From assembly GCA_031556725.1 (NCBI GenBank), contig JAVBSL010000013.1:77557-141556 (forward strand): a stretch of DNA of 64,000 bases. Direction: 5' to 3'. The DNA is from UBA935 sp031556725. GTDB lineage: Bacteria > Bacillota > Clostridia > Lachnospirales > Lachnospiraceae. The position numbers and the translations under genes were made by a program. Positions within the stretch are counted from its first letter, which is position 1, and each line of letters begins with the position of its first letter. The notes under the pieces are model-generated. The model searched no databases and was not told the origin of the DNA. It saw only the letters and a list, made by a program, of their open reading frames with translations. Positions 1 through 7,998 of the stretch are shown here, piece by piece.

Positions 1-31
1 GGCTAAATATGAAAATGGTATTTTGAATATA

Positions 32-1051
32 TTATTTTGATTTAAAACCGTTTAACAGAATGGTGGCAGCAGTGGTCTCATCGTCCTGATAGGTTAAAAA
101 GAATACGTAGGAGGTGTCCTCTTTTCTTATAAAGTAGAGATCCTGATTAATTTCCCAACCTTGATAAAAGGAGGAAAGGGAATCAATATGGGTTTTAATA
201 GCATCCTTACCGGCCAGAGTTGTATAACCAAAATGATTATCGGGGATTCCAATGAGCGATAGGGATGCCTCAACATACTCACGATCCGTCAAGGAATCTG
301 CTACTTTTTCAGTCATGACAAGGACATAAGGTGTACCGGAAGGAGAACTGCACACCATTAACATAGAGGCATCCAAATCGTCTAAAAGTACATTCAAATC
401 ATCCAGATCGTTACTGATTGACATAACGTAATCATCCGGTGCGGTAAAGGTAAAGCCCAGCCAGTTATCTTCATAATCGAAACTGCTGTCTACACTTCTT
501 TCATAGGGGTCTGTATCTGCCGAATCAACATTCGTTGCATCCAGATCCCTGGTGTCTGGTATACTGGCAGTCGCTTCCGAAGGCGAAGCTGTATCGGTAT
601 CGTTTAGTTTGTGAAATTTATAAGAATTATTTTCAAAAGTAATATTTGCCTGTAAAGTGTTGGTTCGGCCATCATGGGACAATATGCCGTATTCGGCATT
701 TTTATAATCTGTACCGAGAAAATTTATTCCATTCCCCTCAGGAGTGGTGATAGAAACCCATTCGTATTGACCATTTTTAACATATTCGTCGGCAAATTCC
801 TTTAACTGGTTGGAGGAAATAGTGTCCAACTGGTTTTTTGAGATTTCCACATAGCCCCTTTGTCCAGATGTTTCGCCAGCTTCATCGGTTACATCCTGAG
901 TCTGAAACTGGGCATCCATTAAGGGATTTGGAATCTGAGCATCGGTGTTCCAAAGGGTGATCTGCTGCATGAGAATATAAATAATAAGTCCGGAAGTCAA
1001 GATAAAAATAGCAATAAAAATACTGATAAAGATAGAATAACCCGTTTTCAT
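32..1051 (-). CDS. Membrane-anchored extracytoplasmic protein of unknown function
   Basis: The protein has 339 residues. A single hydrophobic segment at about residues 7-30 follows a short basic N-terminus, so it is probably anchored in the membrane with the rest outside. The middle (about 150-190) is rich in Asp, Ser and Thr and looks like a linker. The C-terminal 150 residues have the alternating pattern of a compact alpha/beta domain and contain an Asp-rich stretch (DLDDLNVLLDDLDAS). No lipobox or catalytic motif was seen. The ATG is preceded by a strong GGAGGGG site, which supports the start. It is transcribed away from the acetyltransferase gene to its right. I do not recognise the family. 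Confidence 0.7.
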   Translation of the reverse strand: MKTGYSIFISIFIAIFILTSGLIIYILMQQITLWNTDAQIPNPLMDAQFQTQDVTDEAGETSGQRGYVEISKNQLDTISSNQLKEFADEYVKNGQYEWVSITTPEGNGINFLGTDYKNAEYGILSHDGRTNTLQANITFENNSYKFHKLNDTDTASPSEATASIPDTRDLDATNVDSADTDPYERSVDSSFDYEDNWLGFTFTAPDDYVMSISNDLDDLNVLLDDLDASMLMVCSSPSGTPYVLVMTEKVADSLTDREYVEASLSLIGIPDNHFGYTTLAGKDAIKTHIDSLSSFYQGWEINQDLYFIRKEDTSYVFFLTYQDDETTAATILLNGFKSK

Positions 1052-1186
1052 TATAAGCGCCCCTCCGCTATGATATAGTAAACAGTATCAATAAATAAAT
1101 TATATCATTGTATATATCTTTTGGCATCAAAATATTTTATAATAAACTATATATCGATTAGATTACATATAGTAGGAGATATTTTT

Positions 1187-1681
1187 ATGAGATTAAGACC
1201 TTATCGTCAAACAGATGCGGAGAATATTGCTAAATGGATAGCGAATGAGCGGAGCCATGCCCTGTGGTGCGCCAATCTGTTACCCTATCGGTTTAATCAG
1301 GAGGAATTCCAGCAGAAGCTGGCGGAAGATGAGATAAAGCTGAATCAGGATTCTTTTGTGGCTACTGATGATGAGGGACGTCCCCTGGGGCATTTTGCCA
1401 TATCCATCAATCATAATAAAAACAGTGGCTATATGAAATTTATCATTGTGGACTCGGCAAAACGGGGAAACGGGTATGGCCGGGAAATGATGAAAATGGC
1501 GGTACATTATGCCTTTACCAGTTTAAATCTCGAAACGGTAAGACTGGCGGTATTTGATGTGAATGAAGCGGCAGTCAGGGCTTACCGGGCAGCAGGATTT
1601 TCGGAAGTGGAATTTTTGCCGGATGCCTTTGAATTTCAAAAAGAAAAATGGGGCAGAAGGATTATGGAAATAGCCAGATAA
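1187..1681 (+). CDS. GNAT family N-acetyltransferase
   Basis: The protein has 164 residues and belongs to the GCN5-related acetyltransferases, which move an acetyl group from acetyl-CoA to an amine. The acetyl-CoA loop is visible as VDSAKRGNGYGREMMKMAV, matching the family's R/Q-x-x-G-x-G/A pattern. It is followed by the typical FDVNEAAVRAYRAAGF segment near the C-terminus. The start at 1187 is chosen because TAGGAG lies 7 bases upstream and the protein then begins MRLRPYRQTDAENI, a usual GNAT opening; an upstream in-frame ATG at 1121 lacks this support. The substrate cannot be told from the sequence. The kinase-like gene follows after 24 bases and may be co-transcribed. Confidence 0.88.
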   Translation: MRLRPYRQTDAENIAKWIANERSHALWCANLLPYRFNQEEFQQKLAEDEIKLNQDSFVATDDEGRPLGHFAISINHNKNSGYMKFIIVDSAKRGNGYGREMMKMAVHYAFTSLNLETVRLAVFDVNEAAVRAYRAAGFSEVEFLPDAFEFQKEKWGRRIMEIAR

Positions 1682-1705
1682 TTACGAAATACAAGGAGAC
1701 TAATT

Positions 1706-2239
1706 TTGGAAACTATAGATATCATTGAACAAGAGTTTGAGGTAATCAGGCTTTTAGGAAAAGGGAAGGGTGGATATTCCTATTTGGTGACGGATGGAAA
1801 AAGAGAATATGTCGCCAAGCAAATTCATCATGAACCATGCAGTTATTATCAATTTGGAAATAAATTGGAAGCGGAAATGAACGATTATGAAAAATTATGC
1901 AGAAGCGGAATCAGGATACCAAGGCTGTTAGATGTCGATGAGAAGCAGGAAAGAATATTAAAAGAATACATTGATGGTCCGACAATATATGATTTGGTTC
2001 TTTTGGACCAAATGAAGGAAAGCTATCTGTATCAGGTCCGGGAGATGAGTTCACAGCTGATCCCGCAAGGATTGAATATAGATTATTTTCCGACTAACTT
2101 TGTTGTAAGCGATGAATTGATTTACTATATTGACTTTGAGTGCAATGCATATATGGAAGAATGGAACTTTGAGAACTGGGGGATTAAATACTGGTCCCAG
2201 ACGGAAGAGTTCCGACAGTATGTGAAGGAATTAAAATAA
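1706..2239 (+). CDS. Small protein-kinase-like phosphotransferase
   Basis: The protein has 177 residues and starts with TTG behind AAGGAG. The N-terminus carries a glycine-rich loop (LGKGKGGYSYLV, residues about 18-29) and an AKQ lysine as in the kinase N-lobe. A motif NIDYFPTNFVV occupies the place of the catalytic loop, and IDFE (residues about 147-150) the place of the metal-binding DFG/DFE. The canonical HRD is absent, and the protein is far shorter than a full Ser/Thr kinase of about 260 residues. It therefore resembles the small YrzF-like or lipopolysaccharide-kinase-like group. Whether it phosphorylates proteins or a small molecule is unknown. Its downstream neighbour is an unrelated ATPase with its own promoter. 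Confidence 0.65.
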   Translation: METIDIIEQEFEVIRLLGKGKGGYSYLVTDGKREYVAKQIHHEPCSYYQFGNKLEAEMNDYEKLCRSGIRIPRLLDVDEKQERILKEYIDGPTIYDLVLLDQMKESYLYQVREMSSQLIPQGLNIDYFPTNFVVSDELIYYIDFECNAYMEEWNFENWGIKYWSQTEEFRQYVKELK

Positions 2240-2295
2240 TTAAATATACTTAATAATGATGAAAATATTTGAAAATAATTAAATATATTTAATAA
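2233..2295. repeat. AT-rich 24-bp direct repeat pair
   Basis: Two nearly identical 24-base copies lie at 2233-2256 and 2272-2295, differing at one base; each begins AAAATAATTAAATATA. The spacing is 39 bases start to start, close to four helical turns. The pair sits immediately upstream of the promoter of the ATPase gene, so it could be a regulator binding region. The first copy overlaps the stop codon of the kinase-like gene. Confidence 0.6.
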
Positions 2296-2297
2296 AT

Positions 2298-2326
2298 TTG
2301 AATTACTTAAAGAAATATGTTATGAT
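2298..2326 (+). promoter_or_regulatory. Predicted sigma-A promoter of the AAA/DUF4143 gene
   Basis: TTGAAT (2298-2303) and TATGAT (2321-2326) are separated by 17 bases, ending 26 bases before the ATG at 2353. The second copy of the AT-rich repeat directly abuts the -35 region. Confidence 0.6.
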
Positions 2327-2352
2327 AAATAAGATATTAAGGGAGGAAGGTA

Positions 2353-3549
2353 ATGATAAAAAGAGAACTATATATAAAAAGGATTCGACCATTTTATGAT
2401 TCAGAAATGGTAAAAGTTATTACCGGAATTCGGCGTTGTGGTAAATCAACAATTATGAAACAAATTATTGAGGAACTAAAAGAAGCAGATATTTCAGAAG
2501 AAAATATACTATATATCAATTTTGAAGATTATCAATACCGGAAAATCAGTAATCCGGATTCTTTACATGAATATATTGAAGAACGAATAAGTGATGATAC
2601 AAAATATTATTTGCTTTTTGATGAAATACAAAATGTTGATGAATTTGAATTGGTAATCAATTCATTTCGGGCAACTCATAATGTCAGTATCTTTATTACC
2701 GGATCTAATTCAAAATTATTATCGGGGGAACTGGCCACACATTTAAGCGGAAGGACTATATCCTTTCGGGTAATGCCCTTTAATTTCAAGGAATATTGCG
2801 AATATCAAAAATCAGAGGGTCGGTCTGAGTCAGAGGAAGCAATGCTGGCAGATTACATGAAATGGGGAGGCTTGCCGTTAGTATGTAAAGCCGAGGATGA
2901 TAGCAGTAAAGAAGTAATACTATCAAATATCTATGATTCGGTAGTGCTGAAAGATATCGTAATGCGTAATAAGATAGCATCACCACAGGCACTTGAAAAG
3001 GTTCTTGAATATATGATAGCCAACTCTTCTACGATTATTTCCGGAAATAGAATAGCGGCAGTTCTTACAGATGATTATCAAAAGGTATCTGCACCTACGG
3101 TATATGATTATATAAAGTATATTACGGAAGCATGCATCTGTGATAAGGTTATGCGTTTTGATATACGTGGAAAAAAATTTTTGACATATGAAGAGAAAAC
3201 ATATGCTTGCGATCTGGGGTTTTTCCATCTAAAAAAGAACCGGATAAAGGATGAATACAATTATTTGATTGAAACGATTTGCTACAATGAACTGATTTCC
3301 CGAGGCTATAAAGTATATATCGGAAAAACGTATAAGGGAGAAGTGGATTTTATAGCAGAAAAGGGTGAAGAAAAATTTTATATCCAAGCCGCCTATTTAT
3401 TATCTGATGATGCAGTTATTGAAAGAGAATTTGGAGCCTACGATTGCATTACCGATAATTATCCCAAATATGTGATAACAATGGATAAAATAAAGGTAAG
3501 CAGGGAAGGTATTATTCATTTAAATTTATTAGAGTTTTTATTATCATAA
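2353..3549 (+). CDS. AAA-family ATPase with C-terminal DUF4143 domain
   Basis: The protein has 398 residues. The Walker A motif is GIRRCGKST (residues about 24-32), and a Walker B-like segment YYLLFDEIQNVDEFE lies near residue 93. ITGSNSKLLS and LSGRTISFRVMPFNFKEY follow, as in the AAA_14 ATPases. The C-terminal part ends in a nuclease-like core (YKGEVDFIAEKGEEKFYIQAAY), the usual DUF4143 arrangement. Such proteins are common as single genes in Clostridia and Bacteroidetes; their role is not settled. A second, different member lies at 20.1 kb. GGGAGGAAGG precedes the ATG. The gene has no obvious partner and its own promoter. Confidence 0.88.
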   Translation: MIKRELYIKRIRPFYDSEMVKVITGIRRCGKSTIMKQIIEELKEADISEENILYINFEDYQYRKISNPDSLHEYIEERISDDTKYYLLFDEIQNVDEFELVINSFRATHNVSIFITGSNSKLLSGELATHLSGRTISFRVMPFNFKEYCEYQKSEGRSESEEAMLADYMKWGGLPLVCKAEDDSSKEVILSNIYDSVVLKDIVMRNKIASPQALEKVLEYMIANSSTIISGNRIAAVLTDDYQKVSAPTVYDYIKYITEACICDKVMRFDIRGKKFLTYEEKTYACDLGFFHLKKNRIKDEYNYLIETICYNELISRGYKVYIGKTYKGEVDFIAEKGEEKFYIQAAYLLSDDAVIEREFGAYDCITDNYPKYVITMDKIKVSREGIIHLNLLEFLLS

Positions 3550-3563
3550 AGGGAAGGTAACTA

Positions 3564-4343
3564 CTAAACAATATGCACGGTAATGCCCATATTTGCAAGG
3601 GTCTGACGCCATTCTTCCGATAAACCGCTGTCGGTAACAACATCGCTGATATCATGAAGTTCGCAGAAATAGGCTGATTTCACCATATCAAATTTACTGG
3701 AATCAGCTAACAGGATTTTCTGTACGGAGGATTCCAGAATCGCTTTTTTGGTAGGAACCTCATATCCATTGACACAGGTTACACCCAGCTGAGGATGGAT
3801 GCCGGCCGCCGAAATGAAAACTTTCTGAGCACGAAGACCGCGAATAAACTGAATTCCTTCATCACTGGAGAACATCTGGGTATTAGGATAGTAATAGCCT
3901 CCGGAAAAAAGCATTTTAAGTCCGGGAATACGCCGTATCTCCATCAAAATATTGACATTATAGCATAAAACGGTAATATCCTTATTGGCCGGCAGATTAG
4001 CGGCCAGATGGCTGGTAGTAGTTCCGGTATCAATAATGATGATATCGCCGGTATCAACTAAAGAAGCAGCATATTTGCCGATAGCTGCTTTTTGCATATT
4101 ACGCTTTTCTACCTGGTCGGTGAGGTTGTAGCCACTTTCTTCGGGAGCACTCAACTGACTGGGATTATAAACGATGGTACCGCTGATATTTTCAGCGGTA
4201 TAATTATTTTCCAGTGTTTTCAAGTCTCTTCTGACCGTCATTTCAGAAACTTCCAACAGCTTAGAAAGCTCTTTAATGGAAACAAAGCTGCGTACTCGCA
4301 AGATTTCAATTAATTTTTCCAAGCGGGATTCCTTTTTACTCAT
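3564..4343 (-). CDS. DeoR-family transcriptional regulator of the nucleoside locus
   Basis: The protein has 259 residues and both DeoR-family parts. The N-terminal winged helix-turn-helix contains the family signature VSIKELSKLLEVSEMTVRRDLKTLE (residues about 18-42, given here as the key region). The C-terminal sugar-phosphate sensor domain shows IIDTGTTTSHLAANLP and ISAAGI. It is transcribed away from deoC, and the shared intergenic region contains a palindrome resembling an operator, so it most likely represses deoC and the transporter genes and responds to a phosphorylated sugar such as deoxyribose 5-phosphate (inference). The ATG at 4343 has GGAAAGG upstream. Confidence 0.88.
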   Translation of the reverse strand: MSKKESRLEKLIEILRVRSFVSIKELSKLLEVSEMTVRRDLKTLENNYTAENISGTIVYNPSQLSAPEESGYNLTDQVEKRNMQKAAIGKYAASLVDTGDIIIIDTGTTTSHLAANLPANKDITVLCYNVNILMEIRRIPGLKMLFSGGYYYPNTQMFSSDEGIQFIRGLRAQKVFISAAGIHPQLGVTCVNGYEVPTKKAILESSVQKILLADSSKFDMVKSAYFCELHDISDVVTDSGLSEEWRQTLANMGITVHIV

Positions 4344-4432
4344 TTGGTTATAGACCTTTCCATATAGAATGTGTTACTAATAATAGCATAAAATGGAGAT
4401 AATGTAAACATATAAACTTTTTAAAAGACAAT

Positions 4433-4450
4433 ATGTTATTATTATAACAT
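4433..4450. promoter_or_regulatory. Candidate DeoR operator palindrome
   Basis: A perfect inverted repeat ATGTTAT-N4-ATAACAT lies between the divergent regulator gene and deoC. An imperfect relative (TGTTA-N7-TAGCA) occurs at 4372-4388 nearer the regulator gene, and a partial TGTTATTATGTTA follows at 4456-4468. Several related sites in one intergenic region suit cooperative repression of both directions. Confidence 0.55.
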
Positions 4451-4500
4451 AAAAGTGTTATTATGTTAGTTAAAGTGAAAATATACTTACAGCAAACAGA

Positions 4501-4530
4501 TTGACAAAGCAACAAAGTCTATGATACCAT
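4501..4530 (+). promoter_or_regulatory. Possible promoter of the deoC operon
   Basis: A perfect TTGACA is at 4501-4506. The best matching -10 is TACCAT at 4525-4530, with an 18-base gap; TATGAT at 4520 would be too close. The -35 is convincing and the -10 is not. Confidence 0.4.
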
Positions 4531-4565
4531 GATGCTATAAAAACTTACGTATTTTGGAGGCAATT

Positions 4566-5228
4566 ATGGAAAATTCAGAAATACTGTCCCATGTGGATCA
4601 CACTTTATTGAAAGCGGTTGCTTCCTGGGAAGATATTAAGCTGCTTTGTAAAGAAGCGCTTACTTATAAAACAGCTTCGGTTTGTATTCCTCCCTCTTAT
4701 ATAGGAAGAGTTGCGGCTACGTTTCCGGGACTTAATATCTGCACGGTAATCGGATTTCCACTGGGATATCATACTACCAGGGTGAAAGCGGAAGAAGTTC
4801 GGGCAGCAGTCGAGGATGGTGCTTCCGAAGTGGATATGGTAATTAATATCGGTGATGTGAAGAATGGTGATTTTGATAAGATTACGGAAGAAATAACTGT
4901 ATTAAAAAGAGCTGCTGCCGGTAATATTCTGAAGGTTATTATTGAAACCTGTTATCTGACGGAAGAAGAAAAGATTGAACTTTGTCATTGTGTGACCCGG
5001 GGGGGTGCCGATTATATCAAGACTTCAACCGGATTCGGAACAGCCGGCGCCACCATGGAAGATATTCTGCTCTTTAAGGCGCATATCGGTCCGGAAGTAA
5101 AGATTAAGGCAGCAGGCGGAATCCGTACCAGGGAGGATATGGCAGATTTTCTGGCCGCAGGCTGTGAGAGATTGGGGACAAGCTCCGCTATCCAGATTCT
5201 GGCGGGTGAAAACGCCGGTACTTATTAA
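4566..5228 (+). CDS. deoC: Deoxyribose-phosphate aldolase
   Basis: The protein has 220 residues, the usual DeoC length. It splits 2-deoxyribose 5-phosphate into glyceraldehyde 3-phosphate and acetaldehyde, the last step of deoxynucleoside catabolism in the cytoplasm. The motifs are DHTLLKAVAS, EVDMVINIGDVKNG, KVIIETCYLTEEEK, the Schiff-base lysine in YIKTSTGFGTAGAT, and the proton-relay lysine in KIKAAGGIRT. The start at 4566 is chosen because GGAGG ends just before it; an upstream in-frame TTG would begin inside the ribosome binding site. It heads the locus for nucleoside import, so imported deoxynucleosides would feed it, although no phosphorylase or phosphopentomutase gene is in the window. 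Confidence 0.96.
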   Translation: MENSEILSHVDHTLLKAVASWEDIKLLCKEALTYKTASVCIPPSYIGRVAATFPGLNICTVIGFPLGYHTTRVKAEEVRAAVEDGASEVDMVINIGDVKNGDFDKITEEITVLKRAAAGNILKVIIETCYLTEEEKIELCHCVTRGGADYIKTSTGFGTAGATMEDILLFKAHIGPEVKIKAAGGIRTREDMADFLAAGCERLGTSSAIQILAGENAGTY

Positions 5229-5244
5229 GAAAATGAGTTATCAA

Positions 5245-5270
5245 CTTGCTCTTATTTTTACATGAGCAAG
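5245..5270 (+). other. Intercistronic stem-loop between deoC and bmpA-like gene
   Basis: CTTGCTC and GAGCAAG form a 7-bp stem around a 12-base loop in the 84-base gap. No U-run follows, so it is more likely an RNA processing or stabilising hairpin than a terminator. Confidence 0.4.
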
Positions 5271-5312
5271 ATCAGATAAAATACATGTAATAAAACTAAG
5301 GAGGATTTAGGA

Positions 5313-6383
5313 ATGAAAAAGTTTACAGCATTACTTCTTGCATCTGCCATGGTACTTTCTCTGGCAGCTTGCGGTGGCAACAAAGGTGCAGCAGAGCTGG
5401 CGTTGATTACCGACTTGGGAACCATTGATGACAAGTCATTTAATCAGGGTGCATGGGAAGGATTGGTACAGTATGCCGAAGAAAAAGGCATTTCTCATAA
5501 GTACTACCAACCTAGCGAGCAAAGTGACGATGCATATCTGGCAGGTATTGACCTGGCTGTAAAGGGTGGCGCTAAAGTAATTGTTACCCCCGGTTTCTTG
5601 TTTGAGGTTCCTATTTATGAGGCACAGGATCGTTATCCGGATGTAAAATTCATCCTTGTTGACGGAACTCCTCATAATGCAGACTACTCAGATTTTAAGA
5701 CCAACAGCAATGTAGTAGGTGTTAACTATGCCGAAGAGCAGGCTGGTTTCTTAGCCGGTTATGCAGCAGTAAAAGACGGTTATACCAAGCTGGGCTTTAT
5801 GGGCGGTATGGCTGTTCCCGCAGTAATCCGTTATGGCTATGGATTTGTACAGGGCGCTGATTTTGCAGCAGGAGAATTAGGACTTGCAGCCGATGCGATC
5901 ACCGTTAATTATCACTACACCGGTGCTTTTGCAGCAACTCCCGAAGCGCAGGCGATGGCAGCTTCCTGGTATAATGATGGGGTAGAAGTTATTTTCGCTT
6001 GTGGCGGTGCCGTGGGCAACTCTGTTATGGCAGCAGCAGAACAGGCCGGTGCTAAGGTAATCGGTGTTGACGTTGATCAGTCCGGTGAATCCGCTACAGT
6101 AATTACTTCCGCAATGAAGGGATTAAAAGCTTCTGTTTATGATTGTGTCAAAGGTTACTATGCGAACAGCTTCCCGGGAGCGCAGACCCTGGTATTCGGT
6201 GCTGATAATGATGGCGTAGGCCTTCCTATGAGCTCATCCAAATTTACAAGCTTTACCCAGGCTGATTATGATGCGATTTTTGCAAAGCTGGCAAATAACG
6301 AAATCGACATTACAAGAGATGAAGATGTAGATGGTGTTACCAAGATTGTAACAGGATATACAGCGGTTACTGAAATTAAGTAA
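5313..6383 (+). CDS. BmpA/PnrA-family nucleoside-binding lipoprotein
   Basis: The protein has 356 residues. A signal peptide ends in a lipobox LSLAAC-G (Cys at about residue 20), so the mature protein should be a lipoprotein on the outer face of the membrane. The body is the BMP/PnrA fold: LALITDLGTIDDKSFNQGAWEG at the start, VNYAEEQAGFLAGYAA in the middle and ADNDGVGLP near the end. This family binds purine and pyrimidine nucleosides for BmpA-NupABC-type ABC importers. Strong AAGGAGGA precedes the ATG. It is followed by a hairpin and then by the ATPase and permease genes of the same importer. Confidence 0.93.
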   Translation: MKKFTALLLASAMVLSLAACGGNKGAAELALITDLGTIDDKSFNQGAWEGLVQYAEEKGISHKYYQPSEQSDDAYLAGIDLAVKGGAKVIVTPGFLFEVPIYEAQDRYPDVKFILVDGTPHNADYSDFKTNSNVVGVNYAEEQAGFLAGYAAVKDGYTKLGFMGGMAVPAVIRYGYGFVQGADFAAGELGLAADAITVNYHYTGAFAATPEAQAMAASWYNDGVEVIFACGGAVGNSVMAAAEQAGAKVIGVDVDQSGESATVITSAMKGLKASVYDCVKGYYANSFPGAQTLVFGADNDGVGLPMSSSKFTSFTQADYDAIFAKLANNEIDITRDEDVDGVTKIVTGYTAVTEIK

Positions 6384-6395
6384 TAGCCTTGTTTG

Positions 6396-6430
6396 GAGGG
6401 GGCGGTCAAGCGATTGCCCCCTCATTTTAA
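6396..6430 (+). terminator. Terminator or attenuator inside the importer operon
   Basis: GAGGGGGC (6396-6403) pairs with GCCCCCTC (6416-6423) around a 12-base loop, followed by ATTTTAATAT. It lies 12 bases after the lipoprotein stop codon. Partial termination here would give more binding protein than ATPase and permease, a common pattern in ABC importer operons. Confidence 0.65.
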
Positions 6431-6465
6431 TATATGGGAAAATATAGCAAAAGAGGTGAGTATAG

Positions 6466-7998
6466 TTGGATTATATTATTGAAATGTGTAATATTACAAA
6501 AGAATTTCCGGGTATTATCGCAAATGACAACATAACACTTCAGTTAAAGAAAGGCGAGATTCATGCCCTTCTTGGCGAAAACGGTGCCGGGAAATCTACC
6601 CTGATGAGTGTTTTATTCGGACTTTATCAACCGGAAAAGGGTGAAATCAAGAAGAACGGACAGACGGTTCAGATTCATGGGCCCAATGATGCCACAAAGT
6701 TAGGAATCGGAATGGTGCACCAGCATTTCAAGCTGGTACATAACTTTACGGTACTGGAAAACATTATTCTCGGTGTAGAAACTACTAAGAATGGTTTTCT
6801 TAAGATGGAGGACGCCAGAGAGAAGGTAGTGGAACTTTCCAGGCGTTACGGTCTGGAAGTGAATCCTGATGCACTTATTTCAGATATTACTGTGGGGATG
6901 CAGCAGCGGGTAGAGATATTAAAGATGCTGTACCGGGAAAATGAAATTCTGATTTTCGATGAACCGACAGCTGTTTTGACACCGCAGGAAATAGAAGAAT
7001 TGATGAAGATTATGAAAGGACTGGTAGCAGAAGGGAAATCCATTCTTTTCATTACACATAAATTAAATGAAATCAAGGCGGTGGCCGATCGGGTTACTGT
7101 TTTGCGGAAAGGCCGCTATATCGGAACGGTAGAGGTAGCCGGAGCAACCAAAGAAGAGCTTTCCGAGATGATGGTAGGGCGAAAGGTCAGCCTGACGGTA
7201 GAAAAACCGGAAACATCGGTGGGTGAAGTGATATTGGATGTTAAGAACCTCACCGTAAAAAATAAAACTACCGGAAAAAATGTGGTTGATCATGTTGGAT
7301 TTGAGGTCCGGGCCGGTGAAATTGTTTGTATTGCCGGTATTGACGGAAACGGTCAGAGTGAGCTGGTGTATGCTTTGACGGGTATGCTTCCGGCAGATGA
7401 GGGAACGATTACACTGATGGGAAAAGATATCACCAATCAGAGCATTCGTAAAAGAAGCATGAACGGAATGGCTCATATTCCGGAGGATCGGCATAAACAC
7501 GGACTGGTATTGGATTATAATCTGGCATATAATCTTGTTTTGCAAAGTTATTTTCACGCAAGATTTCAGAAATCCGGTTTTTTGAAATACGATGAAATAT
7601 ATAAATATGCAGATAGTCAGATTGAACGTTTTGACATTCGCAGTGGTCAGGGAGCAAAGACGATAACACGCAGTATGTCAGGCGGAAATCAGCAGAAAGC
7701 AATCGTGGCCAGAGAGATTGACAGGAACCCGCAGCTTTTGATTGCCGTACAGCCTACCAGGGGGTTGGATGTAGGTGCCATTGAGTATATCCACAAGCAG
7801 CTTTTAAACGAGCGCAGCAGTGGAAAAGCGGTATTATTGGTTTCCCTGGAATTAGAAGAAGTAATGAACATCAGTGATCGTATTCTGGTTATTTTTGAGG
7901 GACGAATCGTGGCAGATATTCTGCCGGGAGAGGTAGATTACCAGAAGTTTGGACTATATATGGCCGGTTCAAAGAAAAAAGAGGAGGGCGAATCATGA
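6466..7998 (+). CDS. Nucleoside ABC importer, duplicated ATP-binding protein
   Basis: The protein has 510 residues with two ABC domains in one chain, like NupA and the sugar ATPases RbsA/MglA. Domain 1 has Walker A GENGAGKST (residues about 38-46), VHQHFKLV and Walker B ILIFDEPTAVL. Its signature is ISDITVGMQQRVEI, the degenerate form normal in this family. Domain 2 has a degenerate Walker A GIDGNGQSE, the signature MSGGNQQKAIVARE and LLIAVQPTRGLDVGA. The start is TTG behind AGAGGTGAG. The end overlaps the next gene by 4 bases (ATGA), so translation is coupled. It drives nucleoside uptake with the lipoprotein and both permeases. Confidence 0.94.
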   Translation: MDYIIEMCNITKEFPGIIANDNITLQLKKGEIHALLGENGAGKSTLMSVLFGLYQPEKGEIKKNGQTVQIHGPNDATKLGIGMVHQHFKLVHNFTVLENIILGVETTKNGFLKMEDAREKVVELSRRYGLEVNPDALISDITVGMQQRVEILKMLYRENEILIFDEPTAVLTPQEIEELMKIMKGLVAEGKSILFITHKLNEIKAVADRVTVLRKGRYIGTVEVAGATKEELSEMMVGRKVSLTVEKPETSVGEVILDVKNLTVKNKTTGKNVVDHVGFEVRAGEIVCIAGIDGNGQSELVYALTGMLPADEGTITLMGKDITNQSIRKRSMNGMAHIPEDRHKHGLVLDYNLAYNLVLQSYFHARFQKSGFLKYDEIYKYADSQIERFDIRSGQGAKTITRSMSGGNQQKAIVAREIDRNPQLLIAVQPTRGLDVGAIEYIHKQLLNERSSGKAVLLVSLELEEVMNISDRILVIFEGRIVADILPGEVDYQKFGLYMAGSKKKEEGES

